Shown one piece after another: positions 31,084 to 42,882 of a stretch of DNA of 64,000 nt; position 1 is the first letter of the stretch; the number at the start of each line of letters is the position of its first letter. This DNA comes from Choanephora cucurbitarum. Lineage: Eukaryota; Mucoromycota; Mucoromycetes; Mucorales; Choanephoraceae. The stretch is from assembly GCA_025331435.1 (NCBI GenBank), contig JAIWNI010000086.1:1-64000 (forward strand), given 5' to 3'. A program made the position numbers and the translations under genes. The notes beneath the pieces were generated by a model, which was not told where the DNA came from, searched no databases, and saw nothing but the letters and a program-made list of their open reading frames with translations.

Positions 31084-33609
31084 TTAATGGGCAGCATTAG
31101 AAACAAGAATAGACTTAGAAGGGAGTGAAGCTGATCGATTGTGGCCTCTCTTTTTACTCAAGTCAGCCGCACCAGATCTACTTGGCTTCGTGAATACACT
31201 ATCTACCAAGTGAACAATTGAATTCTTTTCATCTACATCCTTTTCACTCCACTGTTGATTGACATAAGCCATGCTCTCAACATCAACCATCATTGGTGCT
31301 CGAGGAGTTTCACTGCTCTTTCGGAATGGCCAAAATCCACCAACAATAGAACGTTTGGTTTCTTCGACAGTAGGAGAATAGACGATTTGATCCAAATCGT
31401 TTTGTGGGATGGATCGATGAGTGAGGCTGACTGGAGACAACTCAGATTGGTTTACATTCAAAGAGTTAGATGCTAAAGTAGCTTGGTTTGATACCAGACT
31501 CACTGTTGATGAAAGGGGAACAGATCTTCCATCATTGTTGAAGAGATGTGCTGTGGATGAAGATGTAGATCGTGGCTTTGGTGCCTCTCTTAAATTACTG
31601 AGGGCATCAATTGCCTTCTCTCCCATCCAAGGCCTCATCAATATGTATTGCATAATCAGTTGTTGTTCCAGCTCGATTTCAATTTCCTCTCTCTGATCTT
31701 CTCCCATCAAGATAGCCGTAGTTGATTTGTTATTTGTTTTTTTAGAGGAAGATCCAAAATGAAGAGCATCTGACATTGGCCGAAACAAGTGTCTTTTAGA
31801 GGTTACATTGAGGTATGAGGCAGGTGGTACTTGAGGATATTCTGGTGCTCTCTGAAACAACTGAACTAAAGTAGATACATCCTGTGCTCTTGAATTTCCT
31901 TTTGAAGTCGCTGAGAGATAAGTTATGTCGTGAATAAAGACTCCCAAGAATGGAACAACAGGTTTTGACCAAGGCTGTTTCTTCTCAAGGCCCACATGTT
32001 CTCGATATCTACAATAGTTGTCAGCTTCCGACATCAAGTTATTGATCCGCTCAAGTCTGGCCATACGCTTCTTTGGTATGCATTCCCACGTTCGTCTTAA
32101 TCTTTGAATGGGTGGAGTACCTAAAGCAGAAACAATTGCCTTTAATGTTTGATAGTTGTTTAAGGCCAATAGTTTAACAGCAATCTTGATCCAATGCCTT
32201 ATGACTTCTGCTCGGTCAGAAGCTTCTTGAGGTAACAAAATAGAGTGTTCAATCGAGCGAGTGATGAAGTTGAAAAAATCAGTAGAAGCAGATACCTTTT
32301 TATGGGGTGTTCGTGCTGAGTGTGAAAGAAGTGCTTCTTGGGGTATACCACGAAAGATAGATGACTCTATCAGTGTGAGTTGGTAAGCAATCAGATGAGG
32401 TGGAAACTGTAGGATACTTGGTATTGTCATGGCACTCATATAAAGAGAGCGTACTTTTTCAAGTGTTTGGCGAACATTCAAGACACGCTGTTGACGTTCA
32501 GCTTGTAGAAGCACATCTTGAGGCGAGCACACTTCTAGATCGGCTTCTAATTCCTTCAATCGTTGTTGTAATCTTCTGTGCGTGGATAATAAAGGAGGAG
32601 CAGGAATATTAGGAATATGACCATTAGCTTGAGATGTATTGGGCAAAGACAGACTATCTCCTGCATTGGATTGTGCTGGTACAAGATTCCGTGGATCAAT
32701 CACAGTTTCGGATAGAACATCAATCTCTTCACTGTGTGTTAATGAATCCTTGGGAACAACCCAAGATTGACTTCTTGGTCGTGTTTTGGGAGATAATTGA
32801 TCTGGAGATAAGCTTGTCATAGATTTCTTGTGCACTAAAAAAAACATATAGGTCATTGATATCTCGTTAGGAATCATCTAAAAAAAAGTGCTGTACCTGG
32901 ACTTGGAAATTCGATTATTTCTTCGTCTTCATCGTCGTCGTCGTCATCATCTTCGTATTCGTCTAAATTGGTCGCATTCTTCTGTATGCATGATGCTTGA
33001 TTCTCATTGGGAACCATTTTTTGTATTTTTTTGTCTTCAGCAAAACTCACGGAGTTTCCTCTTGATCTTTTTGAGGTGGCATCAAGTGATTTTCTTGCGG
33101 GAATAGGTGGTGGAACTATGATCGATGGTTTTGGGGGAACGAAAGGTTTTTGGTGTGTAAAAGATGGTCTTGGTGGTAGAGGGGGTGATGATGATTTGGA
33201 GCCTGCCAAAGATGGTGAAGTTGAGATTGTCTCTGTGTTGATTTTGGTAAAAGTTGCACCAGGCGACCTTTTGATAGCAATATCTTCTAGTTGGTTTATA
33301 CTTGAGCGAAGCAAAGCGATATAGCTTTCGTACTCGAGTGGTTTTGAAATGATAGCTAAAAGAAATCACACTTTTTGAGAACAAAGCAAACAGCAAATCA
33401 AAGCATGTATAGCTTACTTTGATGAACAAACTTCACAGCATGAAGTTGTTGAATAGATGATTCTATGATCGAGAGGAAAGCAGTATAGGCATCCTATTGA
33501 TTTGTTGCTTAGTACTCTCTCTATGATTTTATGTCTAATTGACAACAACCTTTGCATCTCCTTGTTCGAGAAGCTGCATTGCACTGGTATAATTGAGTAG
33601 GATACTCAT
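31084..33609 (-). CDS. Ras-type guanine nucleotide exchange factor (RasGEF / Cdc25 domain)
   Basis: Exons 33609-33550, 33493-33418, 33355-32897 and 32834-31084 (minus strand) give 781 aa. The first 80 residues form a helical, MIT-like segment (MSILLNYTSAMQLLEQGDAKDAYTAF; positions 1-26). A Pro-rich region (PPLPPRPS, FVPPKPSIIVPPPIPARKS) with SH3-ligand character and an acidic Asp/Glu run follow. The catalytic CDC25-homology domain spans about residues 330-640: PPHLIAYQLTLIE, VIRHWIKIAVKLLALNNYQTLKAIVSAL, then PVVPFLGVFIHDITYL. No clear REM (Ras exchange motif) domain is visible. The product should activate a Ras-family GTPase. Predicted phosphoserine-rich tails flank the domain. Confidence 0.88.
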
Positions 33610-36600
33610 GATGATTTGCGTATATACAATAAATAAAGTAGATGAAGAAAAGAGAAAGAGAGATAAAAAGAAGAGAAAATAGTTTCAAACTTGTTTATAG
33701 TTTGGTACTACCCAAGGCATTTTTTTTTATAGATTGCTAACAGTGCGCTCAAAATAGATTATGATTATGCAAGCTAACAAACCGATAAACTTCCCTCCCA
33801 AATCGGAAGTACACATATACAGTTGACTAAAGTCTTATATGAATATATACTTTGTTATAGTTAAATATTAAGCAATTGATCCTATGAATTATTGTAAGAG
33901 CATTGATGAAACTTATAAGAGATATACAAGTATAGCTAGTTTCAAAAATCAACCTAAAATACTTTAAATTCCGGCCGGGGACAACAGTTAGGACGCTGAG
34001 ATCTGGATGAATTAAATTAGGAAAGACGTTGCATTTATTTTTTTTTAAAATGATCTCATTATCGCTTTAGTTTGATCTGATTATATCCGTTATTTTGTTA
34101 ACATTGGATTGAATCACACTACATTTATGCATAAATACGACATACATCAATGTCTTTGAAATGCCAAGTGGGTCTACTTTGCCGATGATTTATGTGAAAA
34201 TATTGTATACACATATAACGATAGAAAAATTTTTTTTGGCATTAAGACAATAGAGCCGATTTCATGCTTTGTTTAATTGATAATCGTAAAACTCAGCTAT
34301 ATTTTTGAAAGCAAGATCTGTCACCCGACCGTAGTGCTTTTAGAGTTCATGTATCTCCAATCGCCGGGTGAACTTTACTTCAAAGTATACAACAGCTTTG
34401 AAAACGAGAAAGAGGATTGGTTATGGTCAAGTCAACGACTTTTTCTTTTGGAAATTCCACCATGAGCTTCCTGTCGACTTATGCTGCCTCTCCCAGATTG
34501 TAAGCTATCTGCCTATACGTAAGTATCAATGCCTGAAACAGGAGTAAGTCATTTGCATTTCACTTTCTAAACCAAAAAAAAAGGATGTGAGATTAAATTT
34601 TGAAGGTCTGTTGTATGTGTGTGCGTGTGTATGTATAAGTAAGAATAAGGCTTTTGATGATTTTCTTGGCAGCTTGCCCCGTTCTTCATCACTCGCCAGC
34701 TATGCGAGATTATTCCCACAATGATGAGGATGATAAACATTAAGCTAAAGAAGCACGATCATACTAATCAAGTTTACTCCGGCTTCTCAATATGAACTAA
34801 ATTAATTCAAAGATATGAAATTCCAATACAGAGTAGTAGTCGATCTTCAATTTTCAACACTAACAATGGCCAATCAGTGCACTGCGTAAACAAATAAAAA
34901 GAAGCTACAGTAAGCTGTTATAGAAGAACAAGGAAGCTAAAACAATAGGAAAAAGATTAAAGGCCTTGCTCACAGGCTCTTTTTATCCCTATGTTGTAGT
35001 AAGAATGGAAACGCTTTCCTTTTTTTTATGCAAATTTCTTTGAAACATTAAGTTGACTTCTTTCACAAGAAGTGCGACGCCTTGATTTGGAATGATTTCT
35101 ATTTATAAGTAGAAGCAATAATCCAAAAACACATCTACATTGAGCTTCGATTAATTTGAGAAAGTGAAAGATTGATCTAGTAAACAAAAAAATATGGGTA
35201 TTTGCTATATCGGCGTTGAATCAACCTATTTACTTATGAGCAATTAGGCAATAGGTTAATATAGATAAAGAGTTATAAAACTTGCTTTAAGAGAAAGAAA
35301 GACTCACTTTGAGACTATAAGAAGTTGTTTTGAAGAGAGGAGAAGATGGAGCGAGAACGACTGTGTTAGAAACAAGGGCAAGAAACTAATGTTTACTCAA
35401 ACATAAATGAAGCTAATTGAAGCATTTTTTATCTGTTAACGAGATTCATGAAGAGAGGCTGCTTCTCATGTAGGTTGATTTCATGAGTACATCGCCTCAA
35501 ACACCATTCTTTCCTCTCAAGAATTTTTGCTTAAGATGTACAAACAAACAAAGCTCGGTTGGAAACCTGCTGCTTTAAATTTGAAATTTATAAAAAAGAA
35601 AAGCCCTCTTTCTGGTCACTTAATAAAGGAAATGCTTAACATTGCGCTTGGATTCTATCTGAAGAAAAACACAGCGCGTTTTGTTCTTGCCATACTTCAT
35701 AAAGATGGAGGCATTTAACTTAGCTATTGAAATTATAGCTGTCATTGGATAAATGTTTTCTGTAAACTAGATTGAAGAAGAGAGTGTCTATATTGTGGAA
35801 GGAAAGATTGAGTAAGCAAAAAGCTTTAGCTCATCTTGAAAAGAAAGATAGTTTCGAGAACAACAGGGAATAGAGGTAGGAACCTTGACATTGCAAGTAA
35901 CTCTCAGTTTTAGTTGGTATGCATCATACAAATGGCTTTTAGAAGTAGTGCGAGTGATCACAGCATTCAGAGAACAGTAACACTTTTCGCAAAGTGAACA
36001 TACTCCTTCCTATCTAAGCTTACACTTCAATAACATGATGCAGCCCGTTGGCAAAAACCTAGGCAAACCCAAAAAAAATCAATCGACTTACATTTTTCAA
36101 CTTTCAACCAGATCACAATCATTTTTTTTGAAAGAAGAGAACGAATGCTACAAAGTTGTTTAATAAGCACGAATTCCTTTGTGGTCACTAAACTAGAAAA
36201 GAGAGTATAACCTTTACTTGTGAGACTTTTCAATTAACCAGGAATATTTTTCAGTCGATCATGACGATCAGCAGATGCATCGTATTTGGCTAGGTATTCA
36301 GGAACAACTGTCATTCTGTAACAGGGCATCTTTTTTCCTTTTGAGGTTGAACTTTTTTTTTGAAATTAAGTTGAAATAATTTTACGCCTCATCTCCTACA
36401 CCAAACGCTGAGCGACCCTTTGTTAGTATCTAGAAGTATACTTATATCGTTTTTGATTCATTGTGTAAACATGTCATTAAAATCTGATTCTATTTAAGTT
36501 TAATTCGTTTACTTTTTCTTCAATAAATGATCTATTTTTGCTTTGCTATATTCATGAACCGACAACTTCTAAAAAGAAATACGAGTAATTGGGACCTTCC

Positions 36601-38822
36601 TAACTGCGTACAGGTTCTACTGAAGGCGTTTGTGTATATGAAAAACAAGAGAACCATAGCGCCTAAATTATTAGCAGAAAAAAAGATGGACAGTTGGAAA
36701 CGATTTCCTTATTTAGGATTTGAGAATTGATGCTTGCCATGTGCGTTACACGATGGCGTAAAAAGACAGCAGTTACACAGCAAAAAGAGGCGCTTTTCTG
36801 ACAGTTACTCCAAATTCTAAAAATTGTAGCATTTGATACATATGTTATTCTATCATTGTCTTCGTACGCATACTTGTACATATTTAGATAAATATATATT
36901 CAAAGTACCTAATATAGATTTGCTTTATTTATTTTTATTTTATTATTTGGAGGTTTCTTTTCTTAAATAGGATTGAAACCTAGTATGACCATGGATTTTG
37001 CTGGAGAGACATGCATGAAAAAAGGGGGCATACCGAAAAAGAGTGTAAGGTATCTCTATACTAGCCATGACTGAAGTCCAACGAAAGAACCTGGACCAAA
37101 AATAAATCAACAACACAGTTTTGAGCTAATTTCGGTTCTTGATTATCATGCTGCATCACATATCTTGGTTACAAGCAGAAGCACTTTAATATCATGGTTC
37201 TTCAACGATCGAAAAACTGTTCACCTCATCAAAAAGTTCAAGGCAGGCTTTCAGATAAAATTGTGTTTATATTTAACTTGTTATATTGTACGTCATAATG
37301 AGATGTAATCATTTTCTATCTCTATTGGCTCATACTGATATTGAACAACATTGTACAAGCGATTTATTCTGATAGATTAATTTGCGCCAAGGTTTTGAAT
37401 GATTGATAGCAAACCACTAATGCAACTACATCTTGCAAAAGATGATCAAACGTTCAACCATGCGTATATATGTGTATGTGTAGAAATGTAGTCATACATA
37501 CTTCTTTTTTTTTTACAGCTTACTGATTTATAAGAGTCAAGCCATGTTTCTTGGTAAGTGTCATGTCATTCAAGCCTCAGAAAGAGGTTAAGTGCATTTT
37601 ACCTTGTCTTCCTCTACCATCATATTCTGTTATATCGAATTGATCCAGTTGTTGCTTATGTTTGTACCGGGTATTATACGGCTCAAGATGACTAGACCAT
37701 CCAATTGATTCTTGCCTCAAGGAAGAAGCTTTTTAGCTGATCATTGGATCCTCATTGAAATGAGCACTGCAGTGCCGATTGATTCGATCGAACTAACCTG
37801 TGTGTTTTTTCCCCTTTCAAAGCCAAGTAAGATCTGTCGGTTTAACACAGCAAGTATCACGAATTGTAGATATATAAAAAGGGAAGCAATCTCGTGAAAG
37901 ACCCTATGTAATTGCTACCACGATGGAAAAAGAAACAAAGGGTGCCATTTAATTAATTAAACTAGCTACAATAGCGATTTTAATTAAGAAGGACATGCAG
38001 TAGCTTCACTTGCGATTCCCCAAGGTCATGAAACGAGACTCTGGATTTGGAAAAATTAGAGTTGACATTGTCACACCACATGAATTTACTTACTTCGGAA
38101 GCAACGGTATCAACGCTCCATCTTAGACACACACACACACATGTACGTAACACGCACACATTTGTGTGTTTGTATCTACACAAACGCCTTATTTTTTCCT
38201 CTTAAAGTCGACATCTTACACCAATCAAGAAATTGAACACAAACTGTCAACTGAAATTACATGTTGCTTTCTGCATCACCTTAAACCCCCTTACTTTTCT
38301 TTTTCTTTTTTGCAATTGAACCAAGACAAGGTCTACAAAAAAGGTAGGAATTTTGACAGGTTTAAATTTTGTTAATTCATGTACGACTTGAAAATCAATC
38401 GATCTTTAAACAATCTGATCAACGAGTGGCATGATTTCTGAGACATAAGTTGAAATTTTATGGTTTTATTTCATAATGATATTGCAAGTTAAATTTGGGT
38501 ATGAGAAACAGGAAAAAGAAATGGAGGCCTTCCATTAAGCATAATTCATATAAGAAAGAAAAGAGATATGACTGTGATATGTAAAAAGAAGGGAATGTGT
38601 TCAAGAATGAGATATATATATATAGACCAACTATCCTTCATAATGCATAGGTATAAAATTGTAATGTGTTTGACTATGATTCATGTGTAGATTGTATGTA
38701 GAAAAAAAAGAAAATAGATGATGAAACGTATATAACATAATATTGCAGTGTATGTAGATGGAGTTTGTTATGTAAGTTGAGTATGTACCAAAAGGAGTTA
38801 CAGAATTGAAGAGAATACTTCA

Positions 38823-38888
38823 TTAACGCTTGACCGGAGGAGGGTAAGGTCTTGGAAGTGCAGGTTTGGTAGGTCTGTCTGGTGGCAT
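38823..38888 (-). CDS. Possible micropeptide of 21 aa, proline- and arginine-rich
   Basis: ATG at 38888 opens a 21-codon frame ending TAA at 38823 with the composition MPPDRPTKPALPRPYPPPVKR. A TATA-like TATAAAAAG lies on the minus strand at 38999-38991, about 100 bp upstream, with a purine-rich leader between. Sequence alone cannot prove expression. It could also be the end of a longer spliced gene, but I found no upstream exon. Confidence 0.3.
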   Translation of the reverse strand: MPPDRPTKPALPRPYPPPVKR

Positions 38889-38990
38889 TTTTCGAAGTTT
38901 GTTTTAGTAGAGTTATTTGTCTGATTGAAGAAACAAAGAAGATTTTGTAGAGAGAAACAAGAAAGGAAGAAAGTTTGAAATAAAGTGTGC

Positions 38991-38999
38991 CTTTTTATA
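38991..38999 (-). promoter_or_regulatory. TATA-like box for the minus-strand micropeptide frame
   Basis: TATAAAAAG on the minus strand, 103 bp before the 21-codon ORF. Such motifs are common by chance in AT-rich DNA, so support is weak. Confidence 0.25.
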
Positions 39000-41020
39000 T
39001 GTGTCTTTTTTTCTCTTTTAATGGTGTGTTACACACCACATAAGATCCTGTAAGGTTGAAGTTTCGTGGAACCATAACGGAAGTATGAACGACAACATAA
39101 GTTTTTTTGATCGACCTTTTTTCTCTAATTTCCCCCCTAAACTGCCTACCATTTATAGCTGTGTAAGAGCATGAAAGGTGTCACTTTTTATCTATAATAG
39201 CTTAATGTACCCTAGAGGGGAAAGCAGTATATCAATAGACCTCTTTACTTCATCACTTATTAATTATACCTTTTTTGATAAACAAGGTTTGATCAAGTTT
39301 GTTGTTATTGTTTATGTTGTCGAATTTCTTTATTTTTATTTTTATTTTTTAGGGTTCCTACTAATTCGTCCAGCATGTCGACTGCATGTTTAAATGTTCA
39401 TTATCAACTAAATAGCCAGTTGTCAGCAAGACTGCATCTGTGCTTTATTAAGAAGAAAATCATTGTGTTGTCCACAAAAAAGGTCCATTATTAGATGCTT
39501 GTTGGTTCTTTCTTAAAAAAAATCTACACACACATTATGTTGCCAAAGAAATACGACTAGTTAACAACAAGCTGTATCTCTTTGAAACCTTTTTGTTGTC
39601 GATAATGGTTGAAAGTTTCATTTTATATCATGATAGAGTCTTGAAAAAGGAAGCCCAAATCAGCGTTTATGAAGAAATTAGAACTATAGTGAAACTCTGT
39701 GTTACTCGGCACAAAAAAACGTTTCTCTTTATTTTTTAGGATGATGTTGTTGATTCTGCTTGTCAAAGAAACGCCTCATTTTTCTAAACTATCCGCAAGT
39801 TTATGTATGTGTTACTTCACAGAAGTTTATTTCTCAGGGTTTAAATTTGACATTGTTTGCACACAAATGATTTGTATCAGTTTTTTTAAACAGTTACATC
39901 ATTTTACTATCAAGAAAAAAAGTAAAGTGTTCAAGCAGCTGTGATGCCTATAGAATATACATTGAAATCAGAATCCTTGAGCAAACAAGATCCACGGCTT
40001 AAACCGTATTCTCCCATATATAGAAGGAGAATAAATTAGGTAATTCAATGGCTCAAGTATATCTTTTATTCTGCCACACATTTGAATAAATAAGTCTCTT
40101 CTTGAATGATGATTTCCATCGTTATTTGTTGGCGTACTACATTCAATTTATCCTAATTTTAACTATAGATACAAATTCAACTGTTGTGTCTGGTCCAATC
40201 CGTTCCAAATAAATAAGTGTGCGACAGTTTTTAAGGTTGAGTTCCGAATTATACCTGATGAGCTCTGTAAGATTTAAGTTGATCAAGTAAAGAGATCCTG
40301 CTGCAATGCAAGATAAATGATGCCTAAACTAGCAGCAAAAAGGGATAGTCAGAAATATAAGCATTTCGATCTTTTATTAGATAAATGTATACATATGCAT
40401 GCATGTATAAAAAACAAAGAAATTGTGTTCAAACTTCTTGTTTGACCCTTCTAATTGAGTTTAATGAAATTCCGTCTTTTCATTCAGACTTTAAAAAAAA
40501 AGTGATGCTGTCATTACTTTTGTTATTCTCATTTCCTTTTTCTCTTTCTTTTTGTATTGGCACAAACAGGAAACACACTTCGAATTTCTCGGAAATCAAC
40601 AGCCCACTTTGTCATTTGAAAGAAACAAACGAAATTGAAAAGGCGGGAAAGTATAAATAGCTGCAGCAATGACAATCGTCGATAACAAACAAGCTATGTG
40701 ATCATCTCTTCTCACTGAGACAAAAGAGGCGTTTTTTTTCGTTTTGCTTGTTAAACAGGATTATCTTTGTGTTTCATTTAGTACTCAGTGTAATTGGTAG
40801 CTCTCTTTATTCTTTGTCGATGGCAATTAATGAAACATGCATAGAGATATACATTAATTGAGAGTAATTGAAGTATAATTGTACTGCTATTTGGTTCATT
40901 TACTATGTAGAAAATAAGACGAGGTTTTTGATTGTGACGTTATCGTTTAATGGTTTGCTGATAATGAAAGGTAGCACTGCTTATTCGGAACGCATACTAT
41001 ATTTAGATAAACAAAGAAAT

Positions 41021-41039
41021 TCTCTCTCTCTCTCTCTCT
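41021..41039. repeat. CT microsatellite
   Basis: About nine CT units in the gene desert. Confidence 0.9.
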
Positions 41040-42392
41040 TGGCAGCACATCAAAGACAGACAGTATAAGGTATAGACCTAAAGCTAAAAAACTAGTCTGT
41101 TTATATCGAAGTATTGATTGTCTTCAGAACCATACAAAGGACACAAACGATGAAATCCATGGCGTCTAAGCATGATAGGTTTGATGCGATTTATAGAACA
41201 AGTCAATAAAGCTAATATCCTTTGTTTTTGTTTTGCTTTTTCACTAAGCAAATCAAAAGTAGTACTTAATTGCATCATGATTATATTCAGAAAGCTCTTT
41301 AATAAAGTTAATGCTATCAAACAGAATACCATCTCTTCCCCAAACTAATCAATAAAAAGTTTAGATTGTGTTTGAAAGCTTTCGGGTATAAGTCCATCTT
41401 GTTCCGATATTGATTGAAATAAATGTGGTTTCTAATTCAAATTGCTGTTGTACCTTTGACATTATATACTTATTTTAGAGTACATTGGGCGTTTCTTTCG
41501 TTATGTTTGATAGCGAAACTGAAGACAAATGCGGAAGATTATGAGGGACAAGACGAGAATCGGAATTAGTAATGTCCATCTGAACGCTTATCAGCACTGG
41601 TCTATCTGATTGAGGAGAGACAACAGGAACACAAGACGCTTGACTATTCATAACAAATATTATGGTAGATTTTCTCTTTTGTTTTATTCTATTTCCAAAG
41701 CTGAAACTGATAGTATATATCATTTGTAATTATAAAACGGTAGTTGTGATTGAAAGTTAGTTTTTCTTTGGAAGTAATAGAAAAGGGATTATCCAGCCTA
41801 TGGGATTCGATGTTTACAAACAAGATACTAATTAATTTTGAGAAACAGCGCCTGAGGAATTTTTTTTCTGGAAGATGTCGTAACATTGGTGCCATTTGGG
41901 GATAATTCCGTATAATTACACTAACTATCAACTATGTCAAGCTATTTTGTTTGACTGTGATACCATTGAGTATACAGCATCATCTTGCTATCACTAATAA
42001 TTAGAAATCATCTTGAAACCAAAACAATAATCTAAATAAACAAACAATCTTCAAAGGTAGGAGCTCTTTGTTTCATTTTGATGCTTTTTTTTTTGCGCCC
42101 ATCAGAATCTCTAAAAAAAAAAAAGAGAGTTTCACCCATTCTTAAATCGCACCATTTGTTTTTCTTTCCATTTGCTTGAAATACAAACGTATGGTTGTAC
42201 TACCACTTCTAGAAGGAAAGAATCCTTTCCTTTTCCTTCTTTCTCTCTTGATCGTCCAAGCTATTTTAAGTGGAATACACTCGCTGGCATTTAACGTAAC
42301 AACTGAACTCCGCTCTTTTTTTTTCTTAGGTATTCAAGGGCCAGTTCAATTACACTCTTACTTTTCTTCTTCAAGTCACATAATAGAGCAAC

Positions 42393-42821
42393 ATGTTTAT
42401 GAAGCAAATCACCGAGATCAAGGTTGCTTTGGCACCTTTCAATGCTGCATCAAAATCGTCTAGGTAACCTATTTCCGTCAACCTGGCTTTTCTGTCAGAT
42501 TCTTACTTACCCTGGTCATTTCTTTAGATTGTTCTTGAATCATGTTAATACTAACAGTGCACGCAAAGTCAACCCAACCATCAAGATCTCAACTGAAGTT
42601 TTATCTGATGCTAAAGCTCCTTCTCATATTCAAATTGCCTATCGTAAGATCAACCCTTTGCTTCGTTTTTCTTAGTCATGTATTCATTGGCATTTTCTTT
42701 TTTAGGTGACGGACAAAAGCTTGCATTTGATTCAGACAAATTGAAGATCAACAACATCATCCAGATCGTCAACAAACACGCAAAGAAGTTAGAGGAAGTC
42801 GAACAAGCAAACAACTGGTAG
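42393..42821 (+). CDS. MRPL53: Mitochondrial large-subunit ribosomal protein mL53
   Basis: Exons 42393-42463, 42528-42643 and 42706-42821 give 100 aa. The start MFMKQITEIKVALAPFNAASKSSR followed by LFLNHV matches the mL53 (yeast MRPL44) family; RDGQKLAFDSDKLKINNI and a helix with KHAKKLEEVE complete the thioredoxin-like fold seen in this family. The Arg at position 24 is built across the first intron. The protein sits in the mitochondrial ribosome large subunit. A longer open frame that starts at 42176 in another frame is a shadow. It is convergent with MetH, 61 bp between stops. Confidence 0.82.
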
Positions 42822-42882
42822 ACACAAACATCTGCTTTTTCTTTTTAATTTAAATAAACTCCAATTGTAAATACCAACTTTA

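Larger units (their letters stand above)
33610..42392. other. Gene desert of 8.8 kb
   Basis: No recognisable protein domain, RNA gene or full transposon in 8.8 kb, while the rest of the window averages a gene about every 2 kb. Open frames are shorter than about 80 codons and lack family features. It contains microsatellites (CA near 38126-38140, CT at 41021-41039), poly-T/A runs and a possible 21-codon ORF at 38823-38888. It could hold decayed genes, long regulatory DNA, non-coding RNA or lineage-specific short genes. Confidence 0.6.

Noticed and set aside
41484..41660. Minus-strand short frame starting MNSQAS
   Set aside because: Short, low-complexity, unsupported by splice signals or domain features, although its first residues resemble the MULE protein start (MNSQ).
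33610..42392. tRNA or other structural RNA genes in the desert
   Set aside because: I looked for tRNA B-box-like GGTTCGA patterns and for U-snRNA or rRNA signatures and found none; a covariance-model scan would be decisive.
42176..42463. Hydrophobic 95-codon frame upstream of mL53
   Set aside because: It overlaps mL53 exon 1 in another frame, has no domain features and ends in the mL53 intron.
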